From positions 16,245,001 to 16,309,000 of the forward strand of contig NC_083388.1 in the NCBI RefSeq assembly GCF_031755915.1: a stretch of 64,000 bases of DNA, in the 5' to 3' direction. The translations under genes were made by a program, and so were the position numbers. The notes under the pieces were generated by a model. That model did not search any database. It was not told the origin of the DNA and saw nothing but the letters and a program-made list of their open reading frames with translations. Below, piece by piece: positions 11,789 through 21,913 of this stretch (position 1 is its first letter; each line of letters opens with the position of its first letter). The stretch comes from Ziziphus jujuba. Taxonomy: Eukaryota; Streptophyta; Magnoliopsida; Rosales; Rhamnaceae.

Positions 11789-12623
11789 TGATGTGATTCC
11801 GCCTGAGCCCGCTCCACCGATAACCCGCTGGGGTGCTGACTCGACACGGATGAAGACTAGGCCAATCACAAGAGCTCAAATTAAGAGATTTAAGGGCAAA
11901 CTGGGAGTATTTATACAGAGGTTAATCAATCTCAACAGAGCTTGTCCATACTTGAAGATACAAAGCCTATTCGAAGCATCAAAGTGGTGGAAGCCGATAC
12001 GGACCCGGGTGACGGTTTTGGTACATTTTTGGAGTCCGGGAAGCATGAAATGGTTCCAATGCTTTATGGGTTCAATACATATGCCTAAGAGGTCATGGAA
12101 TCAAGTTAAAGCAGCCTCAAATTCAATCAAAAAGGGCTTGTACGGACAGCCTTAACAATTTGGCCGAATTTGCTGTATTGCTTGCTGGCTTTACTGTATT
12201 TTACTGTATTAGCCTTTTCTTATTTTTCCAAGCATGGGCAACGTGTGGGACTTCATATTCAGCTTATTTCACATCATACAAAGCATCTAGAAGCTGATTT
12301 GGGGTTCAAAGAGGTCAAAGATTGATCAAAGTCAACTTGATCAAAAGGCTAGCATTTTTAGTTTCCTAATTTGTTTTTACTTTTTGTTTTAGGAAACTAC
12401 CATTACTTTTTGGCTTTTATTTATTTATTTTCTGGAAAAATAACTTTAGGAAGGTTTTTATTTTATTCTTTCCATTGTAAATTAATTAATTCCTAATTTA
12501 ATATAAAGGAATTAATTAATCAAACTTAGATTAGGAAAGGAAGTATAGTTTCGGCCAACTAGGTTTCTTTATGTGTGGTGGCCGGTTTTCTTTATGTTAT
12601 AGGGTTTTATTTCATGGATTTTT

Positions 12624-12639
12624 AGCCTATTTAAAGGCT
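12624..12639 (+). promoter_or_regulatory. Putative LTR promoter, TATTTAAA between short inverted arms
   Basis: AGCC-TATTTAAA-GGCT lies mid-LTR and recurs in the other gypsy LTRs (22325-22340, 30863-30878, 63801-63816 and in reverse near 3395 and 6779). Its placement, about 285 bp before the LTR end, fits a TATA box at the U3/R boundary. This is inferred from sequence only. Confidence 0.5.
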
Positions 12640-12762
12640 TAGTGATCAATAACAATACAACTTTAATTTGATTAAAAAAATACTTGTGAGATTAATTATC
12701 TCTTTGCTCTTTGAGAACACCTAAAACACCATTAGAGAATTGGTTGTTTTAGCTTGACTTAT

Positions 12763-12786
12763 CAATAGGTTTTCCATCCCCTATTG
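12763..12786 (+). repeat. Conserved inverted repeat in LTR R/U5
   Basis: CAATAGG and CCTATTG form perfect 7-bp arms around a 10-base loop. The pair recurs in most gypsy LTR copies in the window. It lies downstream of the TATA-like site, so it should be present in the RNA. Confidence 0.6.
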
Positions 12787-12925
12787 TGGCATCTACATTA
12801 TACCAAGGTTTCTAACCACAGGTTGATTAGGGGTTGAGGTCAATTCCATTAGAACTTGAACTTAATTAAGATCCGGGCTAATATAATACAGGTTTAGGAG
12901 CAGGTCGTCCTAGGTTCGTATCATT

Positions 12926-12938
12926 TGGTATCAGAGCT
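12926..12938 (+). other. Primer-binding site
   Basis: TGGTATCAGAGCT is two bases after the LTR terminus TCA. It is the initiator Met-tRNA type. Confidence 0.93.
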
Positions 12939-14058
12939 AAGGTTTGTTTTTGTGTTATTCTGCAATTTTAGCATTAGGTTAAGGTTTCATCCATCCCATA
13001 CACGTTCTGAATCTTTAAAAAAAATAAAAATAAAAAAATTCATTCCTAGTTGAATTAGGTTTCCTAGTTTTATCGTATTTTTGTTTCCTAATTTGTTGGT
13101 TGTCTTTTATCATTGTTCTTGATAATTTTGGTTTTTTGTTGATTTTTCTTTGCTGTTTCAGTCTTAAATATTTGCATTCATATATTCAAAAAAAAAAAAA
13201 ATGAAGTTTACGGCAACATTTAAAAAAAAAAAAAAAAACTGCACATTTTGTTTATTTGGAGGGCACGGGTTTGGTGTTTGTTTTGGAGTTGGAATTGCAA
13301 TTTTGGTAATTATTCTTGCTACTGCCATTGTTTGTGTTCTGTGAGTGAAAACAAGAAAATTAAAAAATTAAAAAAAAAGTAGAAAGATGAGGTAAAGCCG
13401 AATAAAAAAAATATATATATTTCAGTTTGTTGGATTTTGATTTGTTTGCTGGAAATTTGTTGGAGCTGCTGGTTTTTGATTATTTATTCAATATTTGAGC
13501 TTCTGGGAAATTATTTTTGCTGCTGGATATTTGGATTTTGGGTGTTTAAATTTTTTGGATTAAAATTAGTTAAAGGAATTGATACAAAACTTGAATTACA
13601 AGAACAACAACCAACACTTTTCTATATTTTTGTTCTCTTTGATTCTTGTTCGTATTTGAATTTCTTTTTCTGGAATTTTATTCTTGAATTCATAATCTAC
13701 TACCATCTGGTGCAGTTTTCAAAAATTCCAACGTTTTCCCATTATTTTGTGTTTTCTTGTCTAGAAAGCCGAAAAATTAGGATTTGTTGGATTCTTTCGG
13801 TATTGCCTACTTTTTGCTACTGTTTTGTTGATAAGTTTAATTAAAACATACTAGTGATCTAATTGCTGTTTTGTGGGTGTTTTAATTAGAACTTTGAGAT
13901 AATTCACTGAGTGGAAAAAGGCAAGAGTGTGTGAGCTTAAAAGAGGGTAAAAGCCGAAACTAGTGTGCAAACATGAGTGTCGAGACCTTGTTTGAGTGAA
14001 ACACGTGAGGGAGTGAATATTGTGAGGATTTATTTTATTTTTGCAGTATTTTACTAAC
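12939..14058 (+). other. gypsy 5' leader
   Basis: This untranslated leader has A-runs at 13188-13201 and 13222-13238. An open frame at 13437-13844 (135 codons, Phe/Cys/Leu-rich) is shared with 23178-23585 but has no recognisable domain, and is judged fortuitous. Confidence 0.75.
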
Positions 14059-15138
14059 ATGGCAGATTCTAGAATAAGAAGAGGAGATCCACCCTTGAGG
14101 ATCAATGAGGAAGAGTCCGTAGCATTCCATGGTAATGTCCGAGCTACCGGGAGCAGAGACCAAGTGGACATGAGAGCTGTTTTGGAGTCAATACAGCGGG
14201 TTAGTGCTCAAGTTGAGCATGTGAATCAAAGGATGGGAAGGCTAGAATTTTCCCAAGGAATTCCAAACACAAGAAATAGGCAAGAATTCCATGGAGGATG
14301 AGGCCGAGGACGAGGAGGTCGTGAGAGACCGAGAGAGGAATTTGATGAAGAGCCATTCGGTGAAGACTTTGAGGAAGGTATGGATGAAACTTTTGCTGTC
14401 CAAGATAGAGCTGGCCATGGAAGATATAGGAGGGAAGAAACAGATGACAATCTAAGCAATATCATGATCAACATCCCACCATTCATGGGAAAAAGTGACC
14501 CCGAAGCATATTTGGAGTGGGAAGGAAAGATGGAGATGACATTTGACCGCCATAATTATTCAGAGGCTAAGAAGGTGAAATTGGCAGCAATGGAGTTTGG
14601 CCATTATGCACTTCAATGGTGGACCAATGAGCAAAACACTTGAAGGAGAGTTGGTGATGACTTGATTACTACATGGCGACAGATGAAAGGAGCCATGCGG
14701 AAGCGATCCGTACCATCACACTATCATAGGTTGCTGCATCAAAGACTTCAATCTTTATCTCAAGGACATGGATCTGTGGAGGATTATTACAAGGAGATGG
14801 AGATGCTTATGATGAGATTGAACTTAAATGAAGATAGGGAAGCAACCATGGTAAGGTTTCTTGGTGGTTTGAATCGTGAAATAGCCAATCAACTAGAATT
14901 GCAACAATATGTGGAATTGGAGGAGATGTTGCATGTGGCTATTAAGTTAGAGCATCAACTCAAGAGGAGGGGTGTAAGATCATGGTTTGGAGGTGATTCC
15001 AACAGTGGAAGGTCCAATTCAAGTGGCTAGAGGAACAATCCCATCTATGAAAGCAAGCCAAAGCCGAAAGTCAAAGAAGAAAATTCAAACTGGCCAAGGA
15101 AGGAGACTAGAATCAAATCTGTCCAAGCACAAAAGAAT
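14059..15138 (+). pseudogene. gypsy gag, three in-frame stops, cut by a copia insertion
   Basis: This is the best-preserved gypsy gag in the window. The ATG at 14059 begins MADSRIRRGDPPLR. An Arg/Gly-rich stretch (GRGRGGRERPREEF) is followed by the capsid domain: NIPPFMGKSDPEAYLEWE, FDRHNYSEAKKVKLAAMEF and WRQMKGAMRKRS. Stops are TGA at 14299-14301, TGA at 14641-14643 (other copies carry Cys here) and TAG at 15028-15030, all in one frame, so single substitutions broke it. At 15138 it is split by the copia element, and the zinc knuckle (CFKCQGGGHIASQC) is found beyond it near 19730. Confidence 0.9.
15134..15138. repeat. target-site duplication AGAAT (left)
   Basis: This is identical to 19677-19681. 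It flanks the copia element and shows it inserted as a unit into gypsy gag. Confidence 0.92.
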
Positions 15139-16153
15139 TGTTGAAATGTGGTGATCTTGCCACAATGTGCAAGGTAGTTCGGTTACACTTGCACTCTTTG
15201 TTTTGCAACATCAAAGACCAAACATTGTTTGTGTTTATGCATTTTATTTTATCTTGTAATGTTCAAGAACAATATCCTTTTTGTAATGCCCTAAGCTCAT
15301 TATCTAGCTTAAGGCCTTTTTTGTCTAGTTGCTGGAATTGTATTTCCAGCAACATAAGTCCACTTCCTTGGATTCTGTTTGAAGTAGGTTTGGTATTTGG
15401 ACCTGAATTTTGGATATGATAAACTAGATATGTAGAGGAAACAGCAGCAAAAAGAATGGCCCAATTTGGAGATGGGAAGGCTGAGGTAAGCCCAAAACAA
15501 TCTGACCCTTGTGCAGTGTTGTGGCCCAGAAAACTGGGCAAAACTGCCTCGGGTTTGATTACTTTTGAATGGGTAAATGAAATTTGTTTTATCTGGTTTT
15601 TGGGTAGAACATAGTTTAATATTCAAAAAGGCTTCCCTCCAACTTTCAAGTCAAATGGAGCTGGTTTTCAAATTCAAATGCCTTAGACAAGCTGAACTGC
15701 CCATTAAAGAAGGTTTCTTGCATGCCCAGTACATTGATTAGAGTTAGTTGAGGTAGTTTGGCTTGGTTGGTTACTTTTAATGCTTTTGTATTTATTGCTC
15801 AATATGGCAGCATACCTTATTGTCTTTTTGATGTATTTAAAAGTATGAAAATTGTAATAAAAAACGTTGAGAAAGAAAATATTCAAAAAATAGATTTTGA
15901 AAAACAACATTTTTGGCTCTCTCTCTCTCTCAACTACTACATTTTTGGTTTCTTCTTCTTCCCAAAAGCTAACAACCTTCTCAAGAACCCTAAACCTCCA
16001 TTAAAACCAGAAACAAAACCTAAACAGACCCAAAAAAAAAAAAAACAAAATCAAGAACCAAGAGCCAAGAACCAACAACAATCATTCTTGACTAACACCT
16101 TGAATGATTGTGCTCTAGGGTACAACAACATAAACCTACACCAAATTCCATCA
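15139..16153 (+). repeat. 5' LTR of copia C
   Basis: It starts TGTTGAAATG and ends ATTCCATCA. It contains a perfect 10-bp inverted repeat at 15328-15353 (GTTGCTGGAA / TTCCAGCAAC). A TATA-like TATTTAAAAG lies near 15834, followed by a CT-rich run near 15920-15934 typical of plant core promoters. Reading frames inside it (e.g. 15758-16174) have no protein features. Confidence 0.93.
15328..15353 (+). repeat. Perfect 10-bp inverted repeat in copia LTR
   Basis: GTTGCTGGAA, a 6-base spacer, then TTCCAGCAAC. It is repeated at 17008-17033 and 18851-18876. One arm has a mismatch at 57353-57378, and a variant is found in the diverged C2 LTR at 11416-11446. It lies well upstream of the TATA-like site. 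Confidence 0.7.
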
Positions 16154-16165
16154 TGGTATCAGAGC
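16154..16165 (+). other. Primer-binding site of copia C
   Basis: TGGTATCAGAGC directly follows the LTR terminus CA. It is the initiator Met-tRNA type. Confidence 0.95.
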
Positions 16166-16358
16166 ATAGTGTAATTTCTTAGGACCTTGTGAGCTTTCAA
16201 CCTAGACCATTTTATTTGTGAGAGGATCCCCCACCTAAAGCCTTCCAATCGAAACCAAAACCTCCCAAAAAGACTAGTTGAAACACACCAAAACACCACC
16301 ACCCGAGAGCTTTTTCTTGTGTCCATTTTTCAAAACTTTTCAAAAACCATTTTTTCAA

Positions 16359-16818
16359 ATGGCCTCACAATCCTTTGCAACCCCAACACCACCTAAGTTT
16401 GAAGGCCAAAATTATTCCATTTGGAGTATAAAAATGAAAGCCTACCTTCAAGCCTTTGGTTTATGGGAAGTCATAGAAGAAGGTTATGTAGTGGAGGAGT
16501 TGAGAGCTAATGCAACCCAAGCACAAAGAAATGCACATGAGGCCGAAGTTGCCAAGGGGTTCAAGGCCCTCATTGCCTTGCACTCCTCCATGAGTGATTC
16601 CATTTTTACAAGGATAATTTCATGCACAAGTGCTAGAGAGGTTTGGATAAAGCTTCAAGAGGAGTTCCATAGAAATATTAGAACTTGGCAAATGCCAGTT
16701 TTAAACCTAAGAAGAGAGCTTGAGACCTTGAAGATGAAGGAGCTTGTCAAGGATTTCATGGAAAGGATGCTCAAAGTGGTAAATCAAATTCGGGTCCTTG
16801 GTGAGCAATTGACCGATC
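16359..16818 (+). pseudogene. copia gag, N-terminal part only
   Basis: The ATG at 16359 begins MASQSFATPTPPKFEGQNYS, the typical start of plant copia gag. It continues through the helical domain (WSIKMKAYLQAFGLWEV, IFTRIISCTSAREVWIKLQEEF, VKDFMERMLKVVNQIRVLGEQLTD). At residue 153 or so the coding sequence runs into an LTR fragment, so the gag C-terminus, zinc knuckle and protease are lost. The frame stays open through the LTR fragment to a stop at 17063. In the related C2 copy (9657-10100) gag continues about 60 residues beyond this point. Confidence 0.88.
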
Positions 16819-17052
16819 TGTTGAAATGTGGTGATCTTGCCACAATGTGCAAGGTAGTTCGGTTACACTTGCACTCTTTGTTTTGCAACATCAAAGACCA
16901 AACACTGTTTATGTTTATGCATTTTATTTTATCTTGTAATGTTCAAGAACAATATCCTTTTTGTAATGCTCTAAGCTCATTATCTAGCTTAAGGTCTTTT
17001 TTGTCTAGTTGCTGGAATTGTATTTCCAGCAACATAAGTCCACTTCCTTGGA
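16819..17052 (+). repeat. Internal LTR fragment replacing gag end and protease
   Basis: This is the first 234 bp of the copia C LTR. It begins exactly at the LTR 5' terminus (TGTTGAAATG) and ends near CTTGGAT. It has its own substitutions relative to both flanking LTRs. It joins gag on the left and the pre-integrase region on the right. Confidence 0.9.
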
Positions 17053-18667
17053 TGGTTTTGTGAAGCTTGACCGAAACTACAAAACCAAAGTGAAGATTGG
17101 TGATGGTCGGTTCATGAAAGTAGAAGGCAAAGGAGATGTGTGCTTGAACACCAAGGAAGGTACCAAAATTATAAAAGATGTGCTATATGTTCCTAGTTTA
17201 TGTGAAAACTTGCTTAGTGTAGCACAATTCGTAGAAAGAGGCTTTGCTTTAAATTTTGCAAAAGATGGATGTATCATATATGATGCTTGTGGTAATAAGC
17301 TATTTAAGGTACCATTGAAGGATAAAAGCTATAGATTGGACCTAGTTAAGAATGAACAAGCCTTAAAAACCAAAGTGGAGTCCATTTCTCAACTTTGGCA
17401 TAAAAGGCTTGGGCATTCTAGCTATGGTGCCATGAAAAACACCAATGCCATTGTGAAGGACATGCCAAAGATTGAGGAGATGAAAAGCCTATGTGATGTA
17501 TGCCAACTAGGGAAATCCACACGGCTTCCATTCCCTGAAGCTGGTTCATGGAGAGCTAAGGAGAAGCTTGAGCTAGTCCATTTGGATGTGTGTGGACCGA
17601 TGAGTTTGTCATCAATTGGAGGATGTAAGTACTTCCTAACCTTCATTGATGACTACTCAAAGATGTGTTGGGTATATTTTCTAACAACCAATTCACAAGT
17701 GCTTGAGAAGTTCATGGAATTCAAGAAGATGATGGAAACCCAAAGCAATGCAAAGATGAAGTGCTTGAGAACCGACAATGGTGGAGAATATACAAGCTTG
17801 GCTATGGAGGATTTTTGCAAAGAGAATGGAATAGTGCATCAATTCACAACACCATACACATCACAACAAAATGGTGTTTGTGAGAGGAAAAAGTTCAACC
17901 TTGATGAATGCAAGCCAATGTCAACACCAATGAGCCAAGGAGACAAATACAAGAAGGAGGATGGCACACCAAAGGTAAACCCGACCCTATATAGAATCAT
18001 GATAGGAAGTTTGCTCTATGTATGTTCATCAAGACCGGATATTATGCATGCCACATGTGTTTTGTCTAGATATATGCAAGCACCATCCCAAAACCATTTT
18101 GTAGGTGCCAAAAGAATTCTTAGATACTTAAAAGGAACACAAGACTTTGGAATTTGGTATGATAGGCAAGATGTGATGAGATTAAGGGCCTACTCGGATA
18201 GTGATTGGGCTGGATGCTTGAATGATATGAAGACCACTTCGGGGTATCTTTTCTCACTTGGTAGTGGACCATTCTCATGGAATGCAAAGAAGCAAGCAAC
18301 AACCGCTCAAAGCACCGCCGAAGTTGAGTACATTGCTTGCTCTTCATGTGCAAATCAATGCATTTGGCTTAGGAAATTATTGGAGGACCTTGGTTATCCT
18401 CAAGAGGGTTCAACCATCATCAAATGTGACAACACTTCAGCCATATCAATAGCCAAGAACCCCGTTCAACATGGAAGGACAAAACACATACCGGTGAAGT
18501 ATCACTCTTTGAGGGAGTTTGAAGAAAATGGAGAAGTAAGCTTGGAATATATCAAGACTGAAGATAACCTTGCAGATTTCTTCACCAAGCCACTTCCAAA
18601 AGCAAGATTTGAGACCTTGAGGAAGCTTCTAAATATTTCAAGCAAGAACACCAAGGAGGAGTGTTGA
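17053..18667 (+). CDS. copia integrase-RNase H fusion, RT deleted
   Basis: This is an uninterrupted 538-codon frame; it stays open leftward into the LTR fragment at 17009. In order it holds the gag-pre-integrase region (IGDGRFMKVEGKGDVCL, VLYVPSLCENLLS), the zinc-binding HHCC region (LWHKRLGHSS ... CDVCQLGKSTRLPF) and the integrase core (LVHLDVCGPMS, IDDYSKMCWVYF, LRTDNGGEY, TSQQNGVCERK). At ERK the frame passes directly into sequence just before RNase H (FNLDECKPMSTPM). RNase H follows (AYSDSDWAGC, TTAQSTAEVEYIA, CDNTSAISIAKNP, TKHIPVKYH). The RT domain with its YVDD motif is missing, and so is protease. The stop TGA is formed by bases 4-6 of the 3' LTR. It has no start of its own and would need to be read as part of a polyprotein. 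Confidence 0.88.
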
Positions 18668-19676
18668 AATGTGGTGATCTTGCCACAATGTGCAAGGTAG
18701 TTCGGTTACACTTGCACTCTTTGTTTTGCAACATCAAAGACCAAACATTGTTTATGTTTATGCATTTTATGTTATCTTGTAATGTTCAAGAACAATATCC
18801 TTTTTGTAATGCCCTAAGCTCATTATCTAGCTTAAGGTCTTTTTTGTCTAGTTGCTGGAATTGTATTTCCAGCAACATAAGTCCACTTCCTTGGATTCCG
18901 TTTGAATTAGGTTTGGTATTTGGATCTGAATTTTGGATATGATAAACTAGATATGCAGAGGAAGCATCAGCAAAAATAATGGCCCAATTTGGAGCTGGGA
19001 AGGCTGAGTTAAGCCCAAAACAATCTGAACCTTGTGCAGTGTTCTTGCCCAGAAAACTGAGCAAAACTGCCTCGGGTTTGATTACTTTTGAATGGGTAAA
19101 TGGACTTTGTTTTATCTGATTTTTGGGTAGAGCATAGTTTAATATTCAAAAAGGCTTCCCTCCAATTTTCAAGTCAAATGGAGCTGGTTTTCAAATTCAA
19201 ATGCCTTAGACAAGCTGAACTGCCCATTAAAGAAGGTTTCTTGCATGCCCAGCACGTTGATTAGAGTTAGTTGAGGTAGTTTGGCTTGGTTGGTTACTTT
19301 TAATGCTTTTGTACTTATTGCTCAATATGGCAGCATGTCTTATTGTCTTTTTGATGTATTTAAAAGTATGAAAATGGTAATGAAAAACGTTGAGAAAGAA
19401 AATATTCAAAAAATAGATTTTGAAAAACAACATTTTTGGCTCTCTCTCTCTCAACTACTACATTTTTGGTTTCTTCTTCTTTGCAAAAGCTACAACCTTC
19501 TCAAGAACCCTAAACCTCCATTAAAACCAGAAACAAAACCTAAACAAACACAAAAAAGAAAAAAAAAACAAAATCAAGAACCAAGAACCAAGAACCAACA
19601 ACAATCATTCTTGACTAACACCTTGAATGATTGTGCTCTAGGGTACAACAACATAAACCTACACCAAATTCCATCA
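18662..19676 (+). repeat. 3' LTR of copia C
   Basis: It has the same length as the 5' LTR and differs at scattered positions, roughly a few percent by eye. It starts TGTTGAAATG after the purine tract and ends ATTCCATCA beside the target duplication AGAAT. Confidence 0.94.
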
Positions 19677-19681
19677 AGAAT
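19677..19681. repeat. target-site duplication AGAAT (right)
   Basis: This is identical to 15134-15138. Gypsy gag resumes right after it. Confidence 0.92.
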
Positions 19682-21913
19682 GAGGTAAAATTAGATCCTA
19701 AACCTTCTAGAACTCATGTTGTTCTGTGTTTTAAGTGCCAGGGAGGAGGACACATTGCTAGCCAATGCCCGAATAGAAGAATCATGGTGTTAAAGGGCAA
19801 TGACGAGCTAGAATCGGAAAATGAAGAAAGTGAGGATGAAGCCAAGCAAGAGGAGGAGGACTTGAAGGATGAACCCGAAACCTTGCAAGCATCCAATGCT
19901 CAATTAAACTTGATTTCTAGGAGAGTACTTGCTGCATACAAAGATGAGGATGAAATTCAAAGAGAGAACATCTTCCACACCCGATGTGAAATTCAAGGTA
20001 AGATTTGTAGTATGATTATTGATAGTAGAAGTTGTACTAATGTAATAAGTAACCTTGTAGTTGATAAATTGGACTTAAAAACAATAAAACATCCTGAACC
20101 ATATAGATTACAATGGCTTAATGATAGTGGTGAGATGAAAGTAAACAAACAAGTCAAAGTGAAATTTAGTATAGGTAGATATGAGGATGTAGTTTTATGT
20201 GATATTGTACCCATGATTGGTGGACATATACTATTAGGTAGGCCATGGCAATTTGATAAAGATGCTACTCATTTTGGTCGAGAAAATAGTATTGTTTTTA
20301 GGTTTAAAGGGAAGAAGGTCAAGCTGGAACCATTATCTCCTAAAGAGGTTTACAAAGACCAATTACAAATGCAACAAAGGAGAGAAGCCAAAAAGCTCAA
20401 GGAAAAAGCAAGTATGGCACCAACGGCTTCACCATTTTTTCAAGAAGGTAAGAATGAGGTTGCTGATCAAGGTAAGGTTTCTAAGACTCATATTGAGTGG
20501 AAAGATCAAGGAAAAACCAAAAGAGAGGGGAAAGAAAGTGGCAAACCCGAGAGCTTGGAGAAGGAAGGGAAATCCGAAGGTTTGTGCCAATCCAAAGGGG
20601 AAAAAGAAAAAGAAAGAAAAGAAAGGTCAAGTAGCAACTTTTATTTGAGTTTAGGGGATATTAATAATGTTATTGAGTGTAAGAAACCTTTGCTGGTCAT
20701 GCTTTACAAAGAAAATTATTTTAATGATCAAACTAACATTGAAGAACTTGAATTGCCAAGTTCAATGATTTCTCTTTTGAAGGAATTTGGAGATGTCTTC
20801 CCAAATGAAATTCCAAGTGGACTACCATCCAATCAAGAGGGAAAAGGTGAGCTTGCTGTCCAAGGTAAGTCTTCTAATACTCAGGTTGTGTGGAAAAATT
20901 TTAATAAAACCAAGAGTAAGAAATTTGGTGCAAAAGCCGAGAGTGAGGAAGGTGAAATGGCCATGAGTGAGAAAGGAAAAGGAAGACAAGAAAGGAAAAA
21001 TATAAATTTTTATCTTAGCTTTGGTGATGTTAATAAAGTAATTATGAATAAGAAATTATTGCTGACCATGAATTTTAAGGATACTTATTTAAAGATGTCT
21101 TTATTGAATAGAACTTTATCTGCATTGTTGAGAGCTTTACTTAGTGGCAATTTGATAATTTGGGAAATATTCTTTGCTAACTTTAAAAAGTGTAATTTTT
21201 ACCATAATGAGCATGTATTTCTAGATTTTGTTGTAATAGTGTTTGACCCAGGAGAATTGGTTTTGTTGCACTTATGAAAGGAAAGGTTTCCTAATCAAAG
21301 AAAGTCAAAGCTCATGCCGCCTATGGATGGACCTTTTCAAGTTTTGAAGCCGAATAACAAGAATGCCTACAAGCTTGATTTACCGGGTGAGTATAACATG
21401 AGTGCTGCATTTAATGCTGCTGATTTAACTCCTTTTACTGCAGGTAATAATCTTGATTTGAGGACAAATCCTTTTCAAGAGGAGGGGAATGATGTGATTC
21501 CCCCCAAGCCCGCTCCACCGATAACCCGCTGGGGTGCTGACTCGACACGGATGAAGACTAGGCCAATCACAAGAGCTCAAATTAAGAGATTTAAGGGCAA
21601 CCTGGGAGTATTTATACAGAGGGTAATCAATCTCAACAGAGCTTGTCCATACTTGAAGATACAAAGCCTATTCGAAGCATCAAAGTGGTGGAAGCCGATA
21701 CGGACCCGGGTGACGGTTTTGGTACATTTTTGGAGTCCGGGAAGCATGAAATGGTTCCAATGCTTTATGGGTTCAATACATATGCCTAAGAGGTCATGGA
21801 ATCAAGTTAAAGCAGCCTCAAATGCAATCAAAAAGGGCTTGTACGGACAGCCTCAACAATTTGGCCGAATTTGCTGTATTGCTTGCTGGCTTTACTGTAT
21901 TTTACTGTATTAG
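19682..21913 (+). pseudogene. gypsy gag end and rearranged pol, one in-frame stop
   Basis: This single frame continues the gag broken at 15138. It holds the zinc knuckle CFKCQGGGHIASQC (near 19730), an acidic stretch, the protease (IIDSRSCTN, where DSGS has become DSRS, then GHILLGRPWQF), the linker twice, an integrase scrap (RTLSALLRALLSGN), an RT scrap (FFANFKKCNFYHNEHVFLDF) and the integrase C-terminus. TGA at 21275-21277 replaces an Arg codon in HLRKERF. Beyond it the same frame reads through [13 protein letters not shown] into the LTR and ends at 21913. RT and integrase active sites are missing. The domain order equals that of the minus-strand copy at 4008-5743. Confidence 0.88.

Larger units (their letters stand above)
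11789..12923 (+). repeat. gypsy LTR (first of the complex)
   Basis: It starts TGATGTGATTCC and ends GGTTCGTATCA. It is nearly identical to 21490-22623. It encodes the pol tail at its start ([20 protein letters not shown]), has a TATA-like site at 12624-12639 and an inverted repeat at 12763-12786. Confidence 0.92.
15139..19676 (+). mobile_element. Ty1/copia element (family C), complete with LTRs but lacking RT
   Basis: This 4538-bp element has two 1015-bp LTRs, target duplication AGAAT, a primer-binding site (16154) and a purine tract AAGGAGGAG (18653-18661). Inside, gag is cut short by an LTR fragment (16819-17052), the zinc knuckle and protease are missing, and integrase is fused directly to RNase H with no reverse transcriptase. 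It cannot have copied itself without help. It lies inside gypsy gag, so it is younger than that gypsy insertion. The two LTRs differ at scattered positions, so it is not brand new. Confidence 0.93.

Noticed and set aside
15263..15541. 92-codon reverse frame repeated at 18786-19064 and 57288-57566
   Set aside because: It is antisense within the same LTR, and its conservation is explained by LTR similarity.
15758..16174. 138-codon frame, repeated at 19281-19688 and 57783-57995
   Set aside because: It lies wholly or mostly in copia C LTRs and changes length and frame between copies.
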